Shown here piece after piece: positions 1 through 7,213 of a DNA stretch of 7,393 bases. The stretch is from Bacteroidota bacterium (GTDB lineage: Bacteria > CLD3 > SB21), in the NCBI GenBank assembly GCA_020438245.1, contig JAGQUY010000463.1, positions 1 to 7,393 of the forward strand, written 5' to 3'. Both the position numbers and the translations under genes were made by a program. Position 1 is the stretch's first letter. The number at the start of each line of letters is the position of its first letter. A model generated the notes under the pieces. It was given only the letters and a program-made list of their open reading frames with translations, ran no database searches and was not told the DNA's origin.

Positions 1-2139
1 GCGCGTCTCCGGGAATCCGGCAACTTCACGGTCAAATTCGGAGAGACTGCGTTCAATGAAAAAAAATTCCTTTTTGCAGATTCAAATCTACCGTCCGTCT
101 TGTCGATACGATTTCTCGAGGGAGACCCCAAGACGGCGTTGACAGAGCCGTTCACTTTGGTTGTAACGGACGAAATGGCAAAAAAATATTTTGGCGATCA
201 AACGGCGGTTGGCCAAACCCTCGTGGTTGATGGTAGGGACAACTATAAAGTAACCGGCGTGGTCGAAGCAATACCGCCCAATTCACATGTTCACTTCGAT
301 TTTCTGGCATCGTACGTCAGCCGTGATTTTGGAGACGAGAACATGTGGCTTTCCAATAACGGGTATACCTATGTAATTTTCAAAAAGGGCCATCAGCCGG
401 AAGAGATATCGGAAAAACTTCAGAAGACGGTTGTCGAAGGCGCCGGGCCGCTGTTGAAGCAGGTCTTTGGAGTCAGCTTTAAGGAATGGGAAGATGCCGG
501 CGGAAGATACAGTTACTACTTTCAAAAAGTAACGGATATTCATTTGTATTCCAACCTGCACAATGAAGTGGAACCCAATGGCAATATTTTATACGTGTAT
601 GTGTTCTCCCTTATTGCCGTTTTTATTCTTCTGCTCGCATGTATCAACTTTATGAATCTGACGACAGCCCGATCAACCCGGCGTTCCAAGGAGGTTGGTG
701 TCCGTAAAGCGCTGGGTTCAGCCTACAGTCAACTCGTGCAGATGTTTCTGATCGAATCGATTCTGATCAGTATGGCAGCACTTGGCGTCGCCATTCTTTT
801 GATTGAACTGATCATGCCGTGGTTCAACACGCTGACCGGAAAACATCTGAGCCTTCCGTATCTTGAGAATCCGCTTTTCGTTCTGGCGCTTCTCGCTTTT
901 GCGGCAGTCGTTGGTGTTATTGCCGGAGGGTATCCGGCGTTCATGCTATCTGCTTTTTCCCCTTCCAAAGTTCTCAAGGGAGATGTTCGTACGGGTCCGC
1001 GCCGATCGCTTCTACGGAGCGGGTTGGTTGTGTTTCAATTTTCGATTTCTGTGGTACTGATCATCGGAACCATGGTGGTTTATCGACAGCTGGAGTTTAT
1101 CCAGCAAAAAGACCTTGGATTCAAGAAAGACAATACTCTGGTTATTGATAATAGCTGGCTTTTGCGCGGTACCCACGATCAATTGAAGGCAGATTTGAAA
1201 AAAATACCGGGCGTCTTGAATGCCGGATATGCATCCACGCTGCCGGGCCTGGATATCGGCAACACCGCCTACATTCCCGAGGGAGGAGATCCGGCAAATC
1301 CGGTTTTGTTGTGGCGTATGCGTGTTGATTATGACGCGCTTGATGTTCTCGGTGTGACCTTCAAAGAGGGTCGCAACTATTCGCCGAAATTCGCGTCGGA
1401 TTCGTCTGACGCGGTCATTGTGAACGAGGCGGCATTGCCTTTCCTCGGGTTTCAAGAGGGCGTAGGCAAGATCATCAGATCTCCGGGTCGAGAGGATGAG
1501 TTGGTACCTTACCGTATTATCGGTGTGACCCATGATTTCCATTTCATGTCGCTCCACGAGACAATCCGACCGCTTGCCATTCATTTTACGGGTTCGAGAA
1601 ATCGGGATCGGGTGATCCTGAGAATTCAATCGAACGATATGTCGTCTGTGATCGCCCGTGTTCAGGAGGCATGGACTTCGGCATCCGGCGGCGCACCATT
1701 TGAATATTTTTTTCTGGATGAAAAGTTCAATGCGTTGTACAGGGCTGAGCAAAATGTGGGACAAACGATGTTCGTCTTCAGCGGGCTCGGAATTCTGGTG
1801 GCCTGTCTGGGTCTTTTCGGGCTGTCCAACTATGCAACCGAACAACGAACAAAGGAAATAGGCATACGAAAGGTTTTGGGCGCCAGCGTTGCCGGTATTG
1901 TCGGTCTTTTGTCGAAAGAATTCATGTTACTTGTTATTTTCGCGAACGTAATAGGATGGCCGGTTGCCTATTTTACCATGAATGCATGGCTCGAGAAGTT
2001 TGCGTATCGAACAAGTCTCAGTTGGACGGTTTTTGCGGTTACCGGAATTTTTGCAGTTGTAATTGCATTGCTGACCGTGAGTTTCAAGGCGGTAAAGACT
2101 GCCCGCATGAATCCGGTGAGCAGCCTGAGGTACGAGTAG
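1..2139 (+). CDS. MacB/FtsX-type ABC transporter permease A (5' end outside window)
   Basis: This is an inner-membrane permease of the duplicated MacB/FtsX family; substrate unknown. The frame is open from base 1 (712 codons visible). A TTG at 100 could serve as a start, but the residues before it (FLFADSN) already match the periplasmic domain of the paralogue at 4709, so the true start lies upstream and roughly 90 residues are missing. Counting codons from base 1, the order is: rest of periplasmic domain 1 (with AKKYFG and, before helix 2, IHLYS); helices near 197-219, 246-272, 292-317 and 340-361; periplasmic domain 2 (conserved HDFHFMSLHE); helices near 588-610, 638-660 and 674-698. Both cytoplasmic ATPase-contact loops are canonical: SKEVGVRKALG (229-239) and RTKEIGIRKVLGA (616-628). 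The C-terminus NPVSSLRYE is typical. It probably shares a transcript with the genes downstream. The family call is firm; the transported or extracted molecule cannot be inferred. Confidence 0.93.
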   Translation, partial: ARLRESGNFTVKFGETAFNEKKFLFADSNLPSVLSIRFLEGDPKTALTEPFTLVVTDEMAKKYFGDQTAVGQTLVVDGRDNYKVTGVVEAIPPNSHVHFDFLASYVSRDFGDENMWLSNNGYTYVIFKKGHQPEEISEKLQKTVVEGAGPLLKQVFGVSFKEWEDAGGRYSYYFQKVTDIHLYSNLHNEVEPNGNILYVYVFSLIAVFILLLACINFMNLTTARSTRRSKEVGVRKALGSAYSQLVQMFLIESILISMAALGVAILLIELIMPWFNTLTGKHLSLPYLENPLFVLALLAFAAVVGVIAGGYPAFMLSAFSPSKVLKGDVRTGPRRSLLRSGLVVFQFSISVVLIIGTMVVYRQLEFIQQKDLGFKKDNTLVIDNSWLLRGTHDQLKADLKKIPGVLNAGYASTLPGLDIGNTAYIPEGGDPANPVLLWRMRVDYDALDVLGVTFKEGRNYSPKFASDSSDAVIVNEAALPFLGFQEGVGKIIRSPGREDELVPYRIIGVTHDFHFMSLHETIRPLAIHFTGSRNRDRVILRIQSNDMSSVIARVQEAWTSASGGAPFEYFFLDEKFNALYRAEQNVGQTMFVFSGLGILVACLGLFGLSNYATEQRTKEIGIRKVLGASVAGIVGLLSKEFMLLVIFANVIGWPVAYFTMNAWLEKFAYRTSLSWTVFAVTGIFAVVIALLTVSFKAVKTARMNPVSSLRYE

Positions 2140-2159
2140 GGGGAATATGAATTCCTCCC
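2139..2159 (+). other. intercistronic hairpin overlapping the stop of permease A
   Basis: GGGGGAAT (2139-2146) pairs with ATTCC plus CCC (2151-2155 and 2157-2159) around an ATGA loop, with T2156 bulged. That gives eight base pairs, starting at the last base of the stop codon. Only TTGT follows rather than a run of T, so it is a poor intrinsic terminator. It may protect the 3' end of an upstream transcript or cause partial attenuation, or it may be chance. No convincing promoter is seen in the rest of 2160-2198. Confidence 0.35.
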
Positions 2160-2276
2160 CTTGTCCGGCTTTGTAACGAAATCTTTGTGAGGATTGATGT
2201 GCTGAATAATTATATCAAAGATGCTTTACGAAATCTCTCAAAGAAACGTGGTTATTCGGTCGTCAATATCCTTGGA

Positions 2277-2290
2277 CTGACCAAGGTCAG
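2277..2290. repeat. 14-bp near-palindrome at the end of the stump homology
   Basis: CTGACC and GGTCAG are perfect inverted repeats separated by AA. They sit where permease similarity in the stump ends (codons 27-28 are CTG ACC). AGGTCA also occurs as a direct repeat at 2284-2289 and 2309-2314. The site may mark the deletion junction, or may be chance in a short spacer. Confidence 0.4.
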
Positions 2291-2308
2291 GTCTTATCAA
2301 GCAATTGC

Positions 2309-2312
2309 AGGT
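2309..2312 (+). promoter_or_regulatory. ribosome-binding site of permease B
   Basis: AGGT lies five bases before the GTG at 2318. It supports GTG as the start, which is the first possible start codon in that frame after the stop at 2207-2209 and gives the family's normal N-terminus. The site is modest, so coupling from the overlapping stump frame may help initiation. Confidence 0.45.
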
Positions 2313-2317
2313 CAAGC

Positions 2318-4669
2318 GTGATTTGGTACACGTTCAAAATTGCCTGGAGAAATATTTGCCGAGAACCGGTTTTTGTCGCGCTCTCCACCGCCGGATTGGG
2401 AGTGGGAATGGCAACGTTCATCTTTATTGGACTTTATGTATGGCATGAGAAGTCCTACGATCAGTATCACCGGGACGCCGATCGGTTGTATCGCGTAGTC
2501 AATCACTTCTTGTCGGATGGCGGAGGAGATTTTGCGAGGACACCACCCATTTTAGCGCCGATCATTAAAGCGGAGTGTCCGGAGGTGGAGGCTGTAACCC
2601 GCTTCCAACGGTATATATCCGTTTTTCGGGTCGGCGATTTGGCATTCAGCGAGAAAAACATCTTTTTTACGGACCCGGATACCTGGCAGATGTTTTCATG
2701 GAATCTTGAAAAGGGTTCGTTGGCGCGATTCTATGAACCGAATACAGTCGTTTTGTCATCCACATTAGCCAAAAAGTATTTTGGACGGGACAATCCAATC
2801 GGCAAAACTCTTTTTTTCAAGGACTCAACTTCGCTCAGCGTCATCGGCGTGATTGAAGACGTTCCTTTTGAGAGCCATTTTCATGCCGACGCACTGATTT
2901 CATGGCCAACGATTGAACAGTTTATCCAGAAAAAATATCTGGAAACCTGGGGATCCAACACCTTCTACACCTATATCAAGCTTTCTGAGGAAGCATCTCT
3001 TCCGGGACTGGAAGCGCGTTTGGCAGGAATAGTCAAGAAATACCTTGGAGAAGACTCTGGTCGATCGTTGTCTCTGCAGGAAATGACAAGTATTCACCTT
3101 CATTCCCATCTGCATCAGGAACTTGAGCCAACCGGCGATGCAACCCTGGTTGATGTTCTTGTTTTGGTTGCTTGTTTTGTCCTCTTTCTGGCTTGTGTAA
3201 ATTTTGTCAACCTTTCAACGGCGCGCTCCAGTACTCGCGTGAAGTCAATTGCCATACACAAAGTCGTCGGGGCTCCGAGGGCGGAGATATTTGTCTATCT
3301 GCTCCTGGAGGCATTGCTGATCTGCTTGCTTGCTGTGATCGCCGCAGTTGCCATAATCGAACTTGCGTTGCCTTGGTTCAATGAGTTGACGGGAAAATCT
3401 TTTCAGCCCGGATGGTGGTTCTCCTGGCAAACAGTAGGCTTGATGACGGGAAGCGTGTTGGTAATCGGATTGTTTGCGGGGCTCTATCCAGCCGTCCTTT
3501 TATCAGGTTTTGACCCGCTGAGGATATTGAAAAGGGATCTGTCTTGGGCCGGTGGTGCTCAGCTTCGGCATGTACTGTTGGTGGTGCAGTTTGCCGTGAC
3601 CATTGCGCTTTTGGGCGGGGCAATCACGATCCTTCGGCAAATCCGATTTATTCAAAATCGGAATCTTGGTTATGATCAATCGCAGATTGCCGTCATCCCA
3701 TACCAATGGAATAGTCGCGTTACCGCACAGCTTAAGACGGTAAAAAATGAACTGGAGCGGATTCCAGGTGTCTCGGGGGTAACCGCATCGGGAGATATTC
3801 CTGGAAGGATGAGTACCCATATGGGATATCGTATTGAGACGATGCCGGAAAACAGTGATCATGGAATTCAAATGCTGGTAATCGACCCCGACTTTCTTGA
3901 GACGTACAAACTTCAATTGATCTCTGGAAAAAATCTCTCAGAATCCGGCGGGGAAAACGATGTTTTGGTAAATGAATCATTTTTGCGTGACGTGGGGTGG
4001 ACGGCTGATCAGGCTATAGGTAAATCGTTTGAAATGAACGGACGCGGCCGCATCGTTGGGATCGTCCATGATTTTTATTATAACGCCTTGTATGAGCCCG
4101 TCAAACCTCTCGTGATGACCTATTGGCCGGGATGGCTCGGGTATGTCTCAATTCGTTTGGACAGGAATATATCGGGGGCCCTTTCCGGCATCGGAGAGAC
4201 ATGGAAGAAGCTCTTGCCGGGACAGCCGTTTGAATTCGTTTTTCTTGATGCAGATTTCGATTTGCAATACCGCTCGGAGCAGCGTTTTGCCGGCGTCTTA
4301 TCGACGTTTTCTTTCGTTTCTGTTTTTATTGCGGCTCTCGGCCTGTTTGGCCTTGCCGCGTACACGATCCAACGCAGAAACAAAGAACTGAGTCTGCGAA
4401 GAGTTCTGGGTGCGTCGTTTTACTCGATTGTTCGATTGCTCACGGGCGATTATTCCACTCTTGTACTTGTTTCAGCACTGATTTCAGTTCCCGTTGCGTA
4501 TCTGTTTATCGACGGTTGGTTGAATCAGTTTGCTGTGCGGGTGGACATGATAATTGGTAGCCTTTTAATTCCGGTCGGATTCGTCCTGATGTTGATTCTC
4601 TTGATGATTGCGATACAGTGCAGACGAATTTTGGGATCGAATCCTGCGGAGACATTAAGAAATGAATAG
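2318..4669 (+). CDS. MacB/FtsX-type ABC transporter permease B, with diverged coupling loop
   Basis: This 783-residue protein is complete and of normal length for the eight-helix permeases. A GTG start is chosen because it places the standard amphipathic N-terminus (FKIAWRNI) ahead of helix 1. Helices lie near 19-41, 276-298, 323-351, 371-396, 417-438, 656-682, 710-733 and 744-767. Periplasmic domains span about 42-275 (AKKYFG 151-156, IHLHS 259-263) and 439-655 (HDFYYNALYEP 584-594). The C-terminus NPAETLRNE is typical. The first cytoplasmic loop reads VKSIAIHKVVGA (308-319), where paralogues A and C have KEVG[IV]RK: Glu is replaced by Ser310 and Arg by His314. The second loop, NKELSLRRVLGA (688-699), keeps the Glu. 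Periplasmic domain 1 is about 11 residues shorter between AKKYFG and IHL than in A and C. It is likely an inner-membrane component needing an ATPase encoded elsewhere. The altered loop may mean weaker or different ATPase contact, or relaxed constraint. The gene is otherwise intact; substrate unknown. Confidence 0.93.
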   Translation: MIWYTFKIAWRNICREPVFVALSTAGLGVGMATFIFIGLYVWHEKSYDQYHRDADRLYRVVNHFLSDGGGDFARTPPILAPIIKAECPEVEAVTRFQRYISVFRVGDLAFSEKNIFFTDPDTWQMFSWNLEKGSLARFYEPNTVVLSSTLAKKYFGRDNPIGKTLFFKDSTSLSVIGVIEDVPFESHFHADALISWPTIEQFIQKKYLETWGSNTFYTYIKLSEEASLPGLEARLAGIVKKYLGEDSGRSLSLQEMTSIHLHSHLHQELEPTGDATLVDVLVLVACFVLFLACVNFVNLSTARSSTRVKSIAIHKVVGAPRAEIFVYLLLEALLICLLAVIAAVAIIELALPWFNELTGKSFQPGWWFSWQTVGLMTGSVLVIGLFAGLYPAVLLSGFDPLRILKRDLSWAGGAQLRHVLLVVQFAVTIALLGGAITILRQIRFIQNRNLGYDQSQIAVIPYQWNSRVTAQLKTVKNELERIPGVSGVTASGDIPGRMSTHMGYRIETMPENSDHGIQMLVIDPDFLETYKLQLISGKNLSESGGENDVLVNESFLRDVGWTADQAIGKSFEMNGRGRIVGIVHDFYYNALYEPVKPLVMTYWPGWLGYVSIRLDRNISGALSGIGETWKKLLPGQPFEFVFLDADFDLQYRSEQRFAGVLSTFSFVSVFIAALGLFGLAAYTIQRRNKELSLRRVLGASFYSIVRLLTGDYSTLVLVSALISVPVAYLFIDGWLNQFAVRVDMIIGSLLIPVGFVLMLILLMIAIQCRRILGSNPAETLRNE

Positions 4670-4708
4670 AATACCCAATCGTTTTTTCAAAAACAGGAAT
4701 GAAGGAAG

Positions 4709-7129
4709 ATGATTAAGAGCTACATCCTAACCGCGATCCGGCACCTTCTGAAGCACAAGACATTTTCAGCGATCAACATTGTCGGGCTTTCTGTGGGATT
4801 GGCTGCCTGTCTCCTGATATCATTGTATGTGTTGGATGAACTGCGCTATGACCGCTTCAACGTCAATGCAGATCGTATATATCGTGTATCAAGGGAGTGG
4901 TTCAACAAAGACGGTGTAACCAGCCTTCACCTTGGATTTCTTGCCCCCTCTTTTGCGCCTTTAATGAAACAGGATTTTCCAGAACAAATAGAGAAGATCG
5001 GCCGGTTCGTCGATGATAATCCGCTGATGGTCTATCAGGACAAGAAATTTAACGAGCCGAGATACTTCTATGCAGAGCGAAGTCTGTTCGACATTTTTAC
5101 CTGGCCACTTGCGCAAGGCGACCTTAATGCCTTCAGCGAGCCGAACACATTGATCATAACCCAAAGTACCGCTCGAAAATACTTCGGCAGTGCAGACGCG
5201 GTGGGGAAGGTAATCCGTAATCAGGATGAAGGAGTTGATCTCAAAGTGGTCGCGGTAGCGGAAGACATTCCTTCGAACACACATATTAAGTGGGACATGC
5301 TTTGTTCTTTTGCGACGCTTGAGGTGCTGGCAGGTAACGACTATTTTGTGAACAACTTCGGCAACAACAGCTTCGGGACATACGTTCTTCTCAACAAAGG
5401 CGCCGAACCCGAAACACTGGAGTCGTTGTTTCCGGATTTCATTGACCGCTGGGTCGTCTACAAATCGCTGAGCCCCGGTCAAAAGGTATCCCAGTTTACA
5501 AAACTTCACTTGTGGCCGGTTACATCCATTCACCTGTATTCGCATTTGGACTCCGAAGTGGAGGCCAATGGCGATATCAAGTTGGTCTACATCTATATTG
5601 CCGTGGCAGGCTTCATTCTGCTTATCGCTTGCATTAATTTTATGAACCTATCGACTGCGAGGGCATCGGATCGTTCAAAAGAAGTCGGGATACGAAAAGT
5701 GGTCGGAGCGGACAGGGCAACGCTGATTCGTCAATTTGTAAGTGAGACATCTGTAGTTGTTTCAGCGGCTCTTGTTCTTGCAATCGGACTCGTCGAGTTG
5801 ATTCTTCCCTGGTTCAATGGTTTCACGGGAAAATCGATGGAGTTTTCCGTGGTCGGCGATTGGCAGATTCTAGGCGTCATGATATCTGTTGCCGTAATCG
5901 CAGGCATTGGCGCCGGCAGTTACCCTGCATTCTATCTCAGCGCGTTCAAACCGGTGGAGGTTTTGAAAGGCGTCTTGAGGACTAATCGGCGCGAAATCTG
6001 GTTCCGGGGTTCACTCGTGGTTTTTCAGTTTGCCATTTCGATTGCAATGATAGTATGCGTCGGCATGATCCGGAAACAGCTTGACTTCATGCAGAGCAAA
6101 ACTCTCGGATTCGACCGAAATCATATTGTCAGCACCAACATTTCACCGGACCTGATTGGACGCCTTACGAACATCCGGGAGCGCCTGCTATCCAATTCGG
6201 CGATTGAGAGCGTAACCTTTTCCAGTCTGGTTCCCTCCGGGCGTTTGCTTGATTCCCAGGGTGCCGCGGCCGAAATCGACGGCGAAATGAAAAAATTCGA
6301 CGTTCGAATTGCGGACAATCATGTGGATCATGATTTCCTGAAGACCTATCGAATACAACTTGCCGCCGGTCGGGATTTCGACATTCAGTTGGCAAGCGAT
6401 TCAACCGATGCCTTCATTCTGAATGAAGCGGCTGTTTCTTCCATTGGCTGGAGATCGCCGGAAGAGGCCGTGGGCAAGAAATTCAATTACGGAAACCGTA
6501 ATGGGAGAATTATCGGGGTCGTGAGGGATTTTCATTTTGAGTCGTTGCACCAAAAAATTGCGCCGATTGTGTTTCTTATTCCGACGACCCGTATTCGCGC
6601 GCTTTCTGTCCGATTTAGACCGGGCAGTGAAGAATCCGGATTGAAGTTTTTGGCTGAAGAATGGGACAAGTGGAAACCGGGTTATCCATTTGACTACAGT
6701 TTCATAGACGATCGTTTTCTCGTACAGTATCGTTCCGAGGAAAAGCTCGGTGAGATCATCGGCTACTTTGCAGGCTTGGCAGTGCTGGTGGCGAGCCTCG
6801 GTCTGTTTGCCCTGGCAACATTTTCCGCTCAAAAACGAACAAAGGAAATTGGAATACGCAAAGTGCTTGGGGCAGGCATTCCTCGTCTTGTGCTCATGCT
6901 GTCCAGAGATTTTACCAAGTTTGTCGTCATCGCAAATATTCTAACGTGGCCGGCGGCCTATTTTGCAAGCAGGGCCTGGCTGGAGTTGTTTCCGTATCAC
7001 GTTGGGATTGACTGGTTGCTCTTTGTTTTCGCCGGCCTTTCGGCGTTGGCTATAGCATTGGCGACCGTGAGTTACCACGCAGTGAAAACAGCGTCTTCGA
7101 ACCCGGTGCAAGCGTTAAAGTATGAATAG
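4709..7129 (+). CDS. MacB/FtsX-type ABC transporter permease C
   Basis: This complete 806-residue permease is the most canonical copy in the window. The ATG start gives the family N-terminus MIKSYILTAIRHLLKHKTFS followed by helix 1. AGGAA (4695-4699) lies nine bases upstream, and a second purine run, AAGGA (4702-4706), sits too close to be the main site. Helices lie near 21-43, 290-314, 345-367, 385-412, 434-455, 682-705, 734-754 and 768-791. Periplasmic domains occupy about 44-289 (ARKYFG 155-160, IHLYSHLDSEVE 274-285) and 456-681 (RDFHFESLH 606-614). Both ATPase-contact loops are intact: SKEVGIRKVVGA (323-334) and RTKEIGIRKVLGA (710-722). The C-terminus is NPVQALKYE. The gene starts 39 bases after permease B with no terminator between, so the two are probably co-transcribed. 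In the best-studied relatives (MacB, LolCDE) such permeases convert cytoplasmic ATP hydrolysis into periplasmic movement rather than forming a pore. Nothing here identifies the client. Confidence 0.95.
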   Translation: MIKSYILTAIRHLLKHKTFSAINIVGLSVGLAACLLISLYVLDELRYDRFNVNADRIYRVSREWFNKDGVTSLHLGFLAPSFAPLMKQDFPEQIEKIGRFVDDNPLMVYQDKKFNEPRYFYAERSLFDIFTWPLAQGDLNAFSEPNTLIITQSTARKYFGSADAVGKVIRNQDEGVDLKVVAVAEDIPSNTHIKWDMLCSFATLEVLAGNDYFVNNFGNNSFGTYVLLNKGAEPETLESLFPDFIDRWVVYKSLSPGQKVSQFTKLHLWPVTSIHLYSHLDSEVEANGDIKLVYIYIAVAGFILLIACINFMNLSTARASDRSKEVGIRKVVGADRATLIRQFVSETSVVVSAALVLAIGLVELILPWFNGFTGKSMEFSVVGDWQILGVMISVAVIAGIGAGSYPAFYLSAFKPVEVLKGVLRTNRREIWFRGSLVVFQFAISIAMIVCVGMIRKQLDFMQSKTLGFDRNHIVSTNISPDLIGRLTNIRERLLSNSAIESVTFSSLVPSGRLLDSQGAAAEIDGEMKKFDVRIADNHVDHDFLKTYRIQLAAGRDFDIQLASDSTDAFILNEAAVSSIGWRSPEEAVGKKFNYGNRNGRIIGVVRDFHFESLHQKIAPIVFLIPTTRIRALSVRFRPGSEESGLKFLAEEWDKWKPGYPFDYSFIDDRFLVQYRSEEKLGEIIGYFAGLAVLVASLGLFALATFSAQKRTKEIGIRKVLGAGIPRLVLMLSRDFTKFVVIANILTWPAAYFASRAWLELFPYHVGIDWLLFVFAGLSALAIALATVSYHAVKTASSNPVQALKYE

Positions 7130-7131
7130 GA

Positions 7132-7191
7132 TTATTTACAACGATTCAGGTGGCCGGATATGCCTTCGGGCTGGCGTCGTCATGGTCATAG
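7132..7191 (+). pseudogene. possible helix-1 remnant of another permease
   Basis: In the gap between permeases C and D, one frame with no start codon encodes LFTTIQVAGYAFGLASSWS and then TAG. It resembles the helix-1 start of this family (pattern F-T-x-I-x-V-x-G-x-A-x-G-L-A), and permease D has the related TTLNVTGLAAGLL at residues 20-32. Only about 15 residues support it, so chance or a tiny duplication of the start of D is possible. No start codon or ribosome site fits, so it would not be expressed. Confidence 0.35.
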
Positions 7192-7200
7192 GATGTGATG

Positions 7201-7206
7201 AAGGAG
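7201..7206 (+). promoter_or_regulatory. strong Shine-Dalgarno of permease D
   Basis: AAGGAG lies seven bases before the ATG at 7214, the best ribosome-binding site in the window. It decides the start: the earlier ATG at 7209 is only two bases away and runs straight into a stop (ATG ACA TGA). Its strength suggests D is initiated independently rather than by coupling to C. Confidence 0.8.
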
Positions 7207-7213
7207 AAATGAC

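Larger units (their letters stand above)
2199..2321 (+). pseudogene. N-terminal stump of a deleted MacB/FtsX permease (40 codons)
   Basis: A GTG at 2199, preceded by GAGG (2189-2192) at a usual spacing, opens a 40-codon frame ending at TGA 2319-2321. Residues 1-28 begin MLNNYIKDALRNLSKKRGYS and continue through VVNILGLT. This is the family's standard start: a basic amphipathic segment followed by the beginning of membrane helix 1. Permease C has the same pattern (ending FSAINIVGLS). The expected rest of the helix is absent: after residue 28 come twelve unrelated residues and a stop. Permease B has its own complete N-terminus downstream, so this is an extra start, not a misread of B. About 750 codons appear to be missing. 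It differs from the N-termini of B, C and D, so it probably derives from a separate paralogue. It could still be translated as a short leader; its stop overlaps the GTG of permease B by four bases (GTGA), which would allow coupled translation. Confidence 0.75.

Noticed and set aside
100..102. TTG as the start of permease A
   Set aside because: The frame is open back to base 1 and the residues before it match the same region of permease C, so this is internal; the real start is outside the window.
1012..1845. 277-codon open frame on the minus strand
   Set aside because: It lies wholly inside permease A, whose protein is clearly conserved. The minus-strand product is rich in Arg, His and Cys without recognisable domains, as expected of an antisense shadow.
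2170..2187. Bacteroidetes-type promoter (TTTG ... TAnnTTTG) before the stump
   Set aside because: The -7-like element has a mismatch and the upstream TTTG is far too close, so no promoter is called.
4681..4694. GTTTTTTCAAAAAC inverted repeat in the gap between permeases B and C
   Set aside because: It is an A/T-only stem with a two-base loop that cannot form a stable RNA hairpin.
4961..5545. 194-codon open frame on the minus strand
   Set aside because: Antisense to the conserved periplasmic domain of permease C. No domain, no credible ribosome site or context.
7153..7176. GCC-TTCG-GGC hairpin as a terminator after permease C
   Set aside because: The tetraloop stem is only three base pairs, the outer pairing is broken by an uneven loop, and no T-run follows.
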